DNA from: Bacillota bacterium
GTDB taxonomy: Bacteria > Bacillota > Limnochordia > Darwinibacteriales > DTU012
DNA length: 64,000 nucleotides
Direction: 5' to 3'
Assembly (NCBI GenBank): GCA_012837335.1
Contig: DURM01000052.1
Coordinates: 45,790 to 109,789 of the forward strand
Position 1 is the stretch's first letter. Every line of letters begins with the position of its first letter. The translations under genes and the position numbers were made by a program. The notes beneath the pieces were generated by a model, which searched no databases, was not told the origin of the DNA, and saw nothing but the letters and a program-made list of their open reading frames with translations. Positions 55,725 to 64,000 of the stretch are shown in pieces.

Positions 55725-56471
55725 TTGGCAGCCAAAAACACAGGTAAACACATTATTACTCTCTATACTAATATCTGGACTACAGTACTTATGCTGGTCT
55801 TCTTTTTTGTTTCGGGGCTTTCGGGCCAGCCCTCAGCTGTAAATCTTCCTGATCACATTCCCCCTTACCAGAGTTCAGATAAAATTCTGCAGGGAAGGGT
55901 GATCGTTGTCGATCCAGGGCATGGCGGCGCTGACCCCGGTACTGTTGGTTTGGGCTATTCTACGGAAGCAGAAAATGTGCTGGCTATTGCTTGGGATTTA
56001 AAAGGGATGCTGGAAGACGCTGGTGCTACAGTGATTATGACGAGACAAACAAACGTTAACCCAGCTCAGGGAACTCGTTACGCCAATTCTACAAATGGCC
56101 AGTTAGCCGCCCGAACCGCAGTGGCTAACAACAGCAATGCGGAGATTTTTGTCAGCATTCATAATGACTGGAACGGCAACAGCAATATCAGCGGTACAAC
56201 TTCGTATTATTATCATTCCCATGACTGGCTGCTGGCTGACTCGGTGCAAAAGTATCTTGTTGGAAACCTAGGCAGCCGCGATGTAGGGGTTAAACGCGGC
56301 AATTTTTATGTGCTCCGCAATACTAATGTGCCTGCAGTTCTGGTAGAGGTTGGTTTTCTCAGCAACCAGAGGGAAGCGCAGCTGCTGGCGCAATCCTGGT
56401 ATCGGACAGCCGCAGCTGAAGGCATTTTTTATGGCATAGTAGATTATTATCGACAAGCAGGAATTATTTAA
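55725..56471 (+). CDS. cwlD: N-acetylmuramoyl-L-alanine amidase, CwlD-like
   Basis: 248 residues, TTG start after AAGGGGGAG. N-terminal membrane anchor (about 13-33), then an Amidase_3 domain with zinc ligands in DPGHGGADPG, TEAEN and SIHNDW and catalytic Glu in VEVGFLSN. CwlD with PdaA makes muramic-delta-lactam in the spore cortex. CwlD is the likeliest name given the single-domain layout and sporulation setting, but a vegetative amidase is possible. Confidence 0.82.
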   Translation: MAAKNTGKHIITLYTNIWTTVLMLVFFFVSGLSGQPSAVNLPDHIPPYQSSDKILQGRVIVVDPGHGGADPGTVGLGYSTEAENVLAIAWDLKGMLEDAGATVIMTRQTNVNPAQGTRYANSTNGQLAARTAVANNSNAEIFVSIHNDWNGNSNISGTTSYYYHSHDWLLADSVQKYLVGNLGSRDVGVKRGNFYVLRNTNVPAVLVEVGFLSNQREAQLLAQSWYRTAAAEGIFYGIVDYYRQAGII

Positions 56472-56483
56472 GGAGGAACCTGA

Positions 56484-58712
56484 ATGGAGTTACTTGCTCC
56501 AGCTGGAACAAAAGAAAGTTTGATTGCAGCGGTAGAAAATGGTGCCGATGCTGTTTATCTTGGCGGCAAACTGTTTAATGCACGTAGGTTTGCTGCCAAT
56601 TTTAATGAAGAAGAATTATGCTGGGCGGTAAAATACTGCCATGTCCGTGGTGTGAAAGTCTACGTTACAGTCAATACTCTGATCCATGAACACGAATTGG
56701 AGCCTGTAGTAGATTACATTTTTTCGCTGTACAATTTAGGTGTAGATGCTGTAATTGTTCAGGATTTGGGTTTAGCTCACTTGATTCACAGCATTCTGCC
56801 TGATTTTGAACTGCACGCCAGCACCCAGATGTTTCTGCACAACCGCTTCGGGATAAAATTTGCCGAAAAGCTGGGGATTAAACGAGCAATCTTGGCGCGG
56901 GAGTTGAGTTTGGACGAGATAGCGGAGCTTGCTGAGTCGGGTCTTGACCTGGAAGTGTTTGTGCATGGAGCTCTCTGTGTTGCTTATTCCGGGCAGTGCT
57001 TGTTCAGCAGCTTGTTGGGAGGCCGCAGTGGCAACAGGGGGCAATGTGCTCAACCGTGCCGTTTGTCGTATCAGTTGGTGGACAGAGTCTCTCAAGCAGA
57101 AGTGGTGGAGCAACCTGGGGATTATTTAATATCGCCAAAGGATCTAAGACTGATTGAGCATCTCGACCTGTTGGAGAAGATAGGGGTTAAAAGCCTAAAA
57201 ATTGAAGGAAGAATGAAGGGACCAGAGTACACAGCGGTTGTAACCAGGACCTATAGAGACGCGATTGACCGGAGAAGATTTGACCACAAGGCATTGACTT
57301 CAGTGTTCAACCGAGAGTTTACTACTCATCATTTATTTGATAAGCAGGGACGGAATCTGATTCGCTGGAATCCACTGCCTCATGAGCAAAATGATGATAT
57401 AATCAGAAGTGCTCAGGATAGCTATCGGTCTCCGAAAGCATTCCGCAAGATTCCGGCAGCTTTGTTCGCCAGTCTTGCAGTTGACGAGCCTCTCAAGCTT
57501 ACCCTAATCGATAACCATGGAACTACAGCCTATCAAGAAAGTGAGCTTGTGGGAGAAGCTGCAGAAAAGCGTCCTTTGACAAAAGAAACGCTTAAGAAAC
57601 AACTGCTTCGATTTGGCAATGATCCGATTAAGATCGACAGTCTGGAGATTGAGCTGGGAGAGAATGTGATTCTTCCCCTCAGTGAGGTTAACCGCACACG
57701 GAGATTATTAGTTGAGAAATGGGAGCAGGCTAGACTTAGTACTTATCCGATGCGCACGGTGACTAAAGAACAATTTGTTGCTGAAAAGCAGCTGGCGTTT
57801 ACTGCTGAGCCACCGCAGCTCAAGTCTGGTAGTATTGAACCAATTTTGGCGGTATCCGTCACTGATTTTGAGGCTGCGCAGGCCGCACTTGATGCGGGCG
57901 CTGACTTGATTTACTATTACGGCACAATCTACACCCATCATAAGGATTTTCTTCGTGATCTTTCTCAGGTGACCGCAGCAGCTCGCAGGCTGGGAGCTCA
58001 ATGCTTCGCTGCGGTTGAGAGGGTAACTGATGATGATGAACTGGAACATTTTAGCAATTTGCTGGATCAGCACCAGTATGACGGGGTGCTTGTTGGCAAT
58101 ATTGGTGCCCTTAAGATGATGCTGAACCGCCGACAACAGCATGAATCTCTCAAAGTACACGGAGATTGGTCCCTGAATATATTCAACAGTATTACTGCAT
58201 CCTATTTGGGCAGTAAGGACTTGAGTGCATTTTATCTGTCTACTGAGCTGAATTATAGTCAGATCAAAGCTATTAGCGTCAAAACCAAGCATCCATTGGG
58301 TGTGGTGGTTCATGGACAGCTGCCTTTAATGGTCAGCAAATACTGTCCGATTGGGGCCTGTATGGATTGCATAAAGGATGGAGGCAGGGAGGCATTCCCC
58401 TGCATGAAGCGGAAATACGGTCTTAGGGACCGCAAGGGTTACATCCTGCCGGTTGAAGTAGACCGCCGCTGCCGCATGCATTTATTTAATCCTATCGATT
58501 TATGTTTAATTGACCAGCTAGAACAGCTGGTTGAGGTTGGTATTAAGCTATTTCGAATTGAAGCAAAAGGTAGAGATCCCCACTGGATCAGCGCTGTTGT
58601 CAGCTCCTATTTTGCAAAGCTTAACGGCGGGTCGTCAAGTGAAAATGAATTATTACCATACAGCAGTGCCGGAACCTATACAAAAGGGCATTTTCATCGT
58701 GGAGTTAAGTAG
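56484..58712 (+). CDS. U32 family peptidase/hydroxylase-like protein, two-domain
   Basis: 742 residues. An N-terminal U32 domain (about 1-290: MELLAPAGTKESLIAAVENGADAVYLGG, HGALCVAYSGQCLFSS, GNRGQCAQPCR with the Cys cluster, SLKIEGRMK), a linker of DUF3656 type (about 330-440), and a second U32-like module with CPIGACMDC. Closest in layout to RlhA/YdcP, the prephenate-linked 23S rRNA C2501 hydroxylase; peptidase is a historical name. The function here is inferred. ATG behind AAGGAGGAAC. Confidence 0.85.
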   Translation: MELLAPAGTKESLIAAVENGADAVYLGGKLFNARRFAANFNEEELCWAVKYCHVRGVKVYVTVNTLIHEHELEPVVDYIFSLYNLGVDAVIVQDLGLAHLIHSILPDFELHASTQMFLHNRFGIKFAEKLGIKRAILARELSLDEIAELAESGLDLEVFVHGALCVAYSGQCLFSSLLGGRSGNRGQCAQPCRLSYQLVDRVSQAEVVEQPGDYLISPKDLRLIEHLDLLEKIGVKSLKIEGRMKGPEYTAVVTRTYRDAIDRRRFDHKALTSVFNREFTTHHLFDKQGRNLIRWNPLPHEQNDDIIRSAQDSYRSPKAFRKIPAALFASLAVDEPLKLTLIDNHGTTAYQESELVGEAAEKRPLTKETLKKQLLRFGNDPIKIDSLEIELGENVILPLSEVNRTRRLLVEKWEQARLSTYPMRTVTKEQFVAEKQLAFTAEPPQLKSGSIEPILAVSVTDFEAAQAALDAGADLIYYYGTIYTHHKDFLRDLSQVTAAARRLGAQCFAAVERVTDDDELEHFSNLLDQHQYDGVLVGNIGALKMMLNRRQQHESLKVHGDWSLNIFNSITASYLGSKDLSAFYLSTELNYSQIKAISVKTKHPLGVVVHGQLPLMVSKYCPIGACMDCIKDGGREAFPCMKRKYGLRDRKGYILPVEVDRRCRMHLFNPIDLCLIDQLEQLVEVGIKLFRIEAKGRDPHWISAVVSSYFAKLNGGSSSENELLPYSSAGTYTKGHFHRGVK

Positions 58713-58720
58713 GTGATTTT

Positions 58721-61048
58721 ATGGACGAAAGAAGCTTACGAATCTTAGAATGGGACAAAATAAAGCAGCAGGTTGCAGAGTTTGCCAGTTTTTCCTTAGG
58801 CAAGCAGTTGATTTTAGCTTTGGAGCCAAGCGCAAATTTTGATGAAGTTGAACGGAATCTGGAACAGACTACTCAGGCACTAGCACTGCTGTGGAAACAC
58901 GGTGTCCCTCCCTTTGGCGGAGCAGCGGATATTGCTCCCATTCTGCGGCGGGCACAGGTTGGCGGTATTTTAGAAGGAGAAGAACTGATTCGGCTGGCTG
59001 CGGTGTTAGAGTGCGCCGCGAATATAAAGCGGTACCTGTCTGACTCAGATCATTTTGCTGCTTTCAGAGAGCAGTTGAGCACACTCCCGGAGCTGCGCTC
59101 GGAGATCTTTCGCTGTTTTGACGATGAGGGCAGTATAAAAGACAATGCTTCTCCCCAGTTAGCCTCCATACGCCGGAAGATCAAGAATCTGGAGAATCGA
59201 GTCCGGGATAAACTGGATAACATAATTCATTCGTCCAGCAATCAAAAGCTGCTGCAGGACAGCATTGTTACTATCCGCAGCGGCCGCTTCGTGGTGCCGG
59301 TGAAGCAGGAGTATCGCTCATTCTTCCCGGGTATTGTCCATGACCAGTCAGCGAGCGGCGCAACTGTGTTTGTGGAGCCAGCAGCGGTTGTTGAGATCAA
59401 TAATGAACTGCGCATTGCCCATCAAGAAGAGCATCGCGAAATTGAGAGGATTTTGAGGGAGTTCAGTAGTGAAGTTGTGCCCCACGTCGAAGAGCTGAAA
59501 TTAACACTTGAGACCTTGGCTGAGCTGGATTTGATTTTCGCCAAAGGTAAATACAGCCGCAAGATTCAGGGCACAGCCCCTAAACTCAATCAAAATGGAT
59601 ATGTTAATATCAAGCAGGGCCGGCATCCGCTGCTCACCGGCACTGTGGTACCGATTGATCTTTGGCTTGGCGACAAAGCCTTTATTTTGGTAATCACCGG
59701 CCCGAATACAGGCGGAAAAACTGTTACTCTCAAAACAGTTGGTCTATTTGCAGTAATGACTCAAGCTGGACTGCACATTCCCGCTGAAGCCGGTTCGCAC
59801 ATGGCTGTTTTTGACAACATATTTGCCGATATTGGAGATGAGCAGAGCATTGAGCAGAGCCTCAGCACATTCTCGTCACATATGAGTAATATCGTTAAGA
59901 TTTTAGAACAGTCTACTTCGAACAGTCTGGTTCTCCTTGATGAGCTTGGCGCTGGAACAGATCCGACCGAGGGCGCTGCGCTGGCAACAGCACTTTTGGA
60001 ACACCTGAGGTTGAAGCGGGTAACCACTATCGCCACAACTCACTACTCAGAACTTAAAAATTTTGCCTATGCCAATCCGGAGGTGGAAAACGCTTCGGTT
60101 GAATTCGATCCGGTTACACTTAAGCCCACCTACCGTTTAGCTATCGGTATTCCGGGGCAGAGCAACGCTTTTGCCATTGCAAGGGGGCTAGGACTATCAG
60201 ATGAAATAGTAGCTGCAGCCCGCAGTTTACTTAATGAGGAACGAATTCGGATCGATGAGATCATCGGTGAAATTGAGGCGGATCGTCAAGAGTCACGAAA
60301 AGCCAGAGAAGAAGCGGAATCCTTGCGCGCAGAGTATAATGCCTTAAAGCAGAAATATGATCTTCTCTATAGAGACTTGTCCGAGCGCAGAGGAGAGCTG
60401 CTTATTCAAGCTCAAGAGGAAGCTGCTGAACTGGTGAAAAAAACCAGGGAAGAATTAGATCTGCTTGTAGGTGAACTAAGACGTCAGCAGAATATTGATT
60501 TAGAAAAGATTGTTGCAGCCAAGCGGCAGGAACTAATGGAACAGCAGAAGAAACTGAAAACCACCAGACCTCAAAAACCGGCGGCTGAACCTGTTAAGCA
60601 CCTAAAAGTTGGAGAACAGGTAAGAGTGCGCAGCTTGAATCAGACTGGGCATGTTGTTGAACTTTCTGATAATGAAGCTCAGGTACAGGTTGGCATTATG
60701 AAGGTGTCGGTAAGTCTAACTGATCTAGAACGGGCAAACCACCAGCCGCAATCCAAAGTCACTCACCGCATTCGCAGCAGGGGATTGGGTAAGAGCAGTG
60801 CAATAAAACCAGAGATTGATCTGCGGGGCTTTACAATTGATGAAGCGCTTCCAGCGGTAGATAAGTATTTGGATGACGCTTTTCTGTCATCTCTGAATCA
60901 AGTGCGGATTATTCACGGTAAGGGTACAGGAGCTCTCCGCGACGCTGTGCAGGATCAGCTGCGCAGTCATCCTCATGTTAAGAGTTTTCGTTTAGCCGAT
61001 CCCAATCAAGGCGGATCAGGTGTGACTGTAGTTGAACTAAACCATTAA
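58721..61048 (+). CDS. mutS2: Endonuclease MutS2
   Basis: 775 residues. MutS-type core domain, ATPase with Walker A TGPNTGGKTVTL (about 330-340) and Walker B LVLLDELGAGTDPTEGAA, a coiled-coil linker (about 510-630), and a C-terminal Smr nuclease domain (about 695-775) with LDLRGF-like EIDLRGFTIDEA and IIHGKGTGALRDAV. MutS2 resolves recombination intermediates and splits collided ribosomes. No polX is seen upstream, unlike Bacillus. Confidence 0.96.
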   Translation: MDERSLRILEWDKIKQQVAEFASFSLGKQLILALEPSANFDEVERNLEQTTQALALLWKHGVPPFGGAADIAPILRRAQVGGILEGEELIRLAAVLECAANIKRYLSDSDHFAAFREQLSTLPELRSEIFRCFDDEGSIKDNASPQLASIRRKIKNLENRVRDKLDNIIHSSSNQKLLQDSIVTIRSGRFVVPVKQEYRSFFPGIVHDQSASGATVFVEPAAVVEINNELRIAHQEEHREIERILREFSSEVVPHVEELKLTLETLAELDLIFAKGKYSRKIQGTAPKLNQNGYVNIKQGRHPLLTGTVVPIDLWLGDKAFILVITGPNTGGKTVTLKTVGLFAVMTQAGLHIPAEAGSHMAVFDNIFADIGDEQSIEQSLSTFSSHMSNIVKILEQSTSNSLVLLDELGAGTDPTEGAALATALLEHLRLKRVTTIATTHYSELKNFAYANPEVENASVEFDPVTLKPTYRLAIGIPGQSNAFAIARGLGLSDEIVAAARSLLNEERIRIDEIIGEIEADRQESRKAREEAESLRAEYNALKQKYDLLYRDLSERRGELLIQAQEEAAELVKKTREELDLLVGELRRQQNIDLEKIVAAKRQELMEQQKKLKTTRPQKPAAEPVKHLKVGEQVRVRSLNQTGHVVELSDNEAQVQVGIMKVSVSLTDLERANHQPQSKVTHRIRSRGLGKSSAIKPEIDLRGFTIDEALPAVDKYLDDAFLSSLNQVRIIHGKGTGALRDAVQDQLRSHPHVKSFRLADPNQGGSGVTVVELNH

Positions 61049-61051
61049 AAG

Positions 61052-61076
61052 AAGCCAGGAGATACTCTCCTGGCTT
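61052..61076. terminator. Bidirectional terminator between mutS2 and the PBP gene
   Basis: AAGCCAGGAGA (61052-61062) / TCTCCTGGCTT (61066-61076), perfect 11-bp stem, 3-base loop. Short T-tract on +; T-rich on the minus strand (CTTCTTTTAAT), where it ends the converging PBP gene. Confidence 0.8.
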
Positions 61077-61084
61077 TACTGCTG

Positions 61085-63136
61085 TCAATTGAAGAAAGGG
61101 AGAAGATCCCACAGTGAACCGGAACACCGAGGTGTGTATTCGGTCGGCTCTGTACCTTTGATGAATATTTCGGTTCGAATCTCATCTTTAGGAAGTGAGC
61201 AGTTTTCCGGAACCAGCAGGCCTGTCTTGATATCAATAGCAACTTCAACAATAGCATTTGGCCGCTTGAAATCAGATATAGGCGTATTCCTCAGCGCCTC
61301 AACCATAAAGTCCCGCCAGATAGGCGTAGCGTTCCAGGAGCCATATTGTACTCCTTTATAAACCATCGCTTTTGGAATATCTTCTCCGAACCAGACTGCG
61401 GCTACCAGATCTGGTGTATAGCCTACAAACCAAGCATCGCGGTTATCCTGGTGGGTACCGGTTTTCCCAGCTGCCGGCCGGTTAATGTTCGCGCTGCGGG
61501 CAGTTCCTCGTTCGATTACACCGCGGAGCAGATCATTCATGATATAAGAGGTTTCTTCGCTGAGTACTACCTCTTGGCGGGATGCATTTTCCTCCAGAAT
61601 ATTGCCGTGGTAATCGGTTACTTTCAAAATCGCAATCGGTTCAACGCGGATGCCGTTGTTGGCAAGCACACCATAGGCGGAAGCCATTTCCAGTGGTGAA
61701 ACACCTTTGGTCAAACCACCTAATGCCAGCGGTGATAAGCCTAAGTCGTTTGCCCGTCCAGCTTCAACAAAGGATGTTATTCCCATCTTTTTACCATATT
61801 CGATTACTGTATTGAATCCCAGCTGATTCACAATCTGCACTGCGATTGTATTAATGGACCGCTCCAACGCCTCCCGCACAGTCATTTCACCATCAAATAC
61901 AGGATAATAGTTGCGCGGGCTCCATGTTTCACCGTTAGCTAAAACATATTCAATCGGTTCGTCCACATAGATATCTGCGGCAGTAACACCTTTATCAATT
62001 GCTGCCGTGTACGGGAAGATCTTGATTGCAGAACCAGGTGAGCGGTATGCCTGCACTGCTCGGTTAAACTTATCTTCGCCACGACCGCCAACCATTGCCC
62101 GGATATGACCTGTGCGCGGATCAAGTGCAACCAATGCGCCCTGCGGTTGAGTTAATCCACCGCTGTCAACATATCCGGTCGGAAGGCCGTTGTTAAGTGC
62201 GTTTTCAGCTGCTTTCTGCATATTAAGATCTAGGGTAGTGTAGATCCGCAGTCCACCGCCAAAAACCCTTTCTTCTCCGTAGCGCTCAATCAAGTCGTCC
62301 AGAATATAGTCCACGAAATAGGGGGCATTAACATTGCGTGGTTTGCGCTCGGCAACCACTATAGGTTGATTTCTGGCTGCTTCAAACTGTTCTTCCGTGA
62401 TAAACTCCAGTTCCAGCATCCGCTTTAAAACAAAGTTTCTTCGGTCCTTAGCAATATCTGGGTTGTTGTGGGGCGAGTACCTTGTCGGCCAGCGAATAAT
62501 ACCTGCCAGCAGCGCAGATTCAGCCAAATCCAAATCTCGGGCTGATTTGCCGAAATACACCTGTGCTCCTGCTTCAACCCCGTTGGCCCCATGGCCGAGA
62601 TGAACCATGTTTAAATAGGTCTCTAAGATTTCCTGTTTTGAATATTTGCGTTCTATCTGCACTGCCCAGAGAAACTCCTGCAGTTTGCGGGAAACCAATT
62701 TCTCCTGAGTTAGAAACAGATTGCGGGCAACCTGCATTGTGATTGTACCGCCGCCCTGCGCAAAACGACCTTCGCGCAGATTTACCAAGATTGCTCTGCC
62801 GAAGGCAATAAAGTTGATCCCATGGTGGTCAAAAAATTTGTCATCTTCAATGGCCACAACCGCTTGGTATAAGTGCTCCGGAAGCGATTCGATGGCTACC
62901 GGAACGCGGTTTTCCCGATATAAGTCTGTTATCAGCTGACCATTAATGTCATAAATATGAGTGGAATACTGCTGAGTCAAATTTACCTGATCCAATGGTG
63001 GTGCGCTGCCTAGATACGCGGTAAGAAAACCTAGAGATCCACCAAATAAGATAGAAAAAATTATAACACAAACCCACAGTTTCACTCGCGACCGTTTATT
63101 AGGGGACGATGAGGATTTTTTCGATTTTTTGGGCAA
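61085..63136 (-). CDS. Class A penicillin-binding protein (PBP1A family)
   Basis: 683 residues. A Lys/Ser-rich cytoplasmic tail, membrane helix (about 22-45), glycosyltransferase domain with the catalytic Glu in AIEDDKFFDHHGIN (about 85), and transpeptidase domain with SxxK in GSAIK, SIN and KTGT (AAGKTGT). Polymerises and crosslinks peptidoglycan. The open frame extends to 63226 but GGAGGTGA lies five bases before TTG 63136, which I take as start; ATG 63151 is the main alternative. Convergent with mutS2. Confidence 0.93.
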   Translation of the reverse strand: MPKKSKKSSSSPNKRSRVKLWVCVIIFSILFGGSLGFLTAYLGSAPPLDQVNLTQQYSTHIYDINGQLITDLYRENRVPVAIESLPEHLYQAVVAIEDDKFFDHHGINFIAFGRAILVNLREGRFAQGGGTITMQVARNLFLTQEKLVSRKLQEFLWAVQIERKYSKQEILETYLNMVHLGHGANGVEAGAQVYFGKSARDLDLAESALLAGIIRWPTRYSPHNNPDIAKDRRNFVLKRMLELEFITEEQFEAARNQPIVVAERKPRNVNAPYFVDYILDDLIERYGEERVFGGGLRIYTTLDLNMQKAAENALNNGLPTGYVDSGGLTQPQGALVALDPRTGHIRAMVGGRGEDKFNRAVQAYRSPGSAIKIFPYTAAIDKGVTAADIYVDEPIEYVLANGETWSPRNYYPVFDGEMTVREALERSINTIAVQIVNQLGFNTVIEYGKKMGITSFVEAGRANDLGLSPLALGGLTKGVSPLEMASAYGVLANNGIRVEPIAILKVTDYHGNILEENASRQEVVLSEETSYIMNDLLRGVIERGTARSANINRPAAGKTGTHQDNRDAWFVGYTPDLVAAVWFGEDIPKAMVYKGVQYGSWNATPIWRDFMVEALRNTPISDFKRPNAIVEVAIDIKTGLLVPENCSLPKDEIRTEIFIKGTEPTEYTPRCSGSLWDLLPFFN

Positions 63137-63161
63137 CGATCTCACCTCCATCTCTGTTAAA

Positions 63162-63190
63162 ATTATATCACACTTAATTTTCACAATGAA
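63162..63190 (-). promoter_or_regulatory. Weak candidate promoter for the PBP gene
   Basis: On the minus strand TTCATT (63190-63185), 17 bases, TATAAT (63167-63162). The -10 is perfect, the -35 matches TTGACA in only three places. Confidence 0.35.
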
Positions 63191-63276
63191 CAGATATAAT
63201 TTACCATAAGTAATATATAAATACAAGGAGAGGCAGGTATATTATATCTTTATCTTTCGTTTTGGAGGTCAGAATT

Positions 63277-63993
63277 ATGACCAAATTTGCTCAGCCGACC
63301 AAATGGCCTTGGTCCCGTTATCTTCTTTTAGTACTGCTGCTGATTACACTTTCAGCTGTTATTGCTGCAATGATCATCGAAAAACGAGTTACACCTGTGC
63401 TTAGGGCATGGGCAGAAACAAAAGCAGTAAACCTAGCGACCGAGGCAATCTACAGTGCAGTTGAGGAAACCATGATTGAGGAAGCTGCTGTCGCGGATCT
63501 GGCAGAAATAATTATGGATGATAGCGGTCGTATTCAGGCTGTGAAATATAATACAGCAGAAATTAACCGTGTTTCAGCTACTGCAGCCAAAAAGATGCTT
63601 GAGCATTTAAGAGTTCTGAGCTCTGAGCAGATCACTATTCCTCTTGGTCAGATCTTAGGCCCGGATTTTCTTTCCGGATATGGTCCCGGGATTCCCCTAA
63701 AAGTTGTTCCGGTAGGCGCGGTATCTGCAGCTCCTGTCAGCAGTTTCACTTCAGCCGGCATCAACCAGACTATTCACCGCCTTTATTTAGACATTCAGGT
63801 TGAGATGCGTGTGGTTATTCCGCTTTCCAATACGATAACACCAGTAACAGCCCGGATTCCCATTGCTGAGGATATCTTCATCGGTGCGGTTCCTTCCTGG
63901 TACTTTGCTCCCAGTGGGCTGGTTGGTGGGTTTGATCAGGATGGAGATTTTTCTGGCAGCCAGAAAATTGAGTTTAGGCTCAATGAACCTTAA
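63277..63993 (+). CDS. yunB: Sporulation protein YunB
   Basis: 238 residues from ATG 63277 behind GGAGGT. N-terminal membrane helix (about 12-36), then a conserved exterior domain: NLATEAIYSAVEE, VKYNTAEINRVSATAAKKML, IPLGQILGPDFLSGYGPGIPLKVVPVG and a terminal beta-rich part. Matches YunB by overall layout; in Bacillus it is made under sigmaE and needed for full sporulation. Divergent from the PBP gene. Ends seven bases before the window edge. Confidence 0.88.
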   Translation: MTKFAQPTKWPWSRYLLLVLLLITLSAVIAAMIIEKRVTPVLRAWAETKAVNLATEAIYSAVEETMIEEAAVADLAEIIMDDSGRIQAVKYNTAEINRVSATAAKKMLEHLRVLSSEQITIPLGQILGPDFLSGYGPGIPLKVVPVGAVSAAPVSSFTSAGINQTIHRLYLDIQVEMRVVIPLSNTITPVTARIPIAEDIFIGAVPSWYFAPSGLVGGFDQDGDFSGSQKIEFRLNEP

Positions 63994-64000
63994 ATTTTCA

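Noticed and set aside
57708..58313. 201-codon minus-strand frame in the U32 gene
   Set aside because: Longest shadow frame seen, but odd composition and no start signals; the + strand frame is a full protein.

Overview
The window is a stretch of chromosome from an endospore-forming member of the Bacillota (Firmicutes). This follows from the sporulation genes present (spoIVB, spo0A, pdaB-like, sleB/cwlJ-like, a YaaH-type GH18 enzyme, ymxH, dpaA/dpaB, tepA, ylzJ, ytxC, yqzL, cwlD, yunB), from the AGGAGG ribosome binding sites with many GTG and TTG starts, from T-box leaders and from SepF/DivIVA division genes. The two-membrane-segment SteB-like gene, the inserted gene blocks and the moderate base composition suggest a deep-branching clostridial or Limnochordia-like lineage, but the sequence alone does not fix genus or class. 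No rRNA operon, CRISPR array, prophage or insertion sequence was seen; the window is nearly all core genome.

Region 1 (1-13300, all +): 3' half of dxs, tlyA, nadK, argR, recN, spoIVB, spo0A. This is the classical Bacillus dxs-yqxC-ahrC-recN-spoIVB-spo0A order with nadK added. It is followed by steA, steB, a GT2 glycosyltransferase and a MraY/WecA-like membrane transferase, then a DinG-type helicase and a LysM-SleB cell wall hydrolase.

Region 2 (13300-28260): two tandem NodB deacetylases (pdaB/ylxY-like), a divergent GH18 spore glycosidase, then an M16 peptidase, ymxH, a YflT-type stress protein, dapB, dpaA, dpaB, asd, dapG, dapA, rnj, tepA, ylzJ and a Na/Pi-type transporter. It keeps the Bacillus ylxY-mlpA-ymxH-spoVFAB-asd-dapG-dapA-ymfA-tepA order. 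Together asd, dapG, dapA, dapB and dpaAB take aspartate to dihydrodipicolinate, diaminopimelate/lysine and spore dipicolinate.

Region 3 (28280-43050): uppP, yggS, sepF, yggT, ylmH, divIVA, then proB-proA-proC and a chemoreceptor, then T-box-ileS, a DUF5665 protein, a DksA/TraR zinc protein, lspA, rluD and pyrR. The ylm-divIVA-ileS-ylyA-lspA-rluD-pyrR order of Bacillus is kept, with proBAC and the chemoreceptor inserted.

Region 4 (43050-47700): a 413-base gap with long inverted repeats, an orphan solute-binding protein, tRNA-Cys and a three-gene NHEJ set (ku, ligase, polymerase/primase).

Region 5 (47700-64000): ytxC, infC-rpmI-rplT with a structured leader, an rRNA methyltransferase, yqzL, T-box-pheST, zapA, cvpA, cwlD, a U32 peptidase/hydroxylase-family protein, mutS2, a convergent class A penicillin-binding protein and yunB.

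Gene starts were moved downstream of the longest open frame where a clear Shine-Dalgarno sequence demanded it (nadK, spo0A, dinG, infC, ileS and others). No obviously new multi-gene system was found. The best leads are the steAB-glycosyltransferase cluster beside spo0A, the altered Spo0A receiver pocket, the terminator that contains the dinG ribosome binding site, the CTG and ATT starts, and the structured gap after pyrR.
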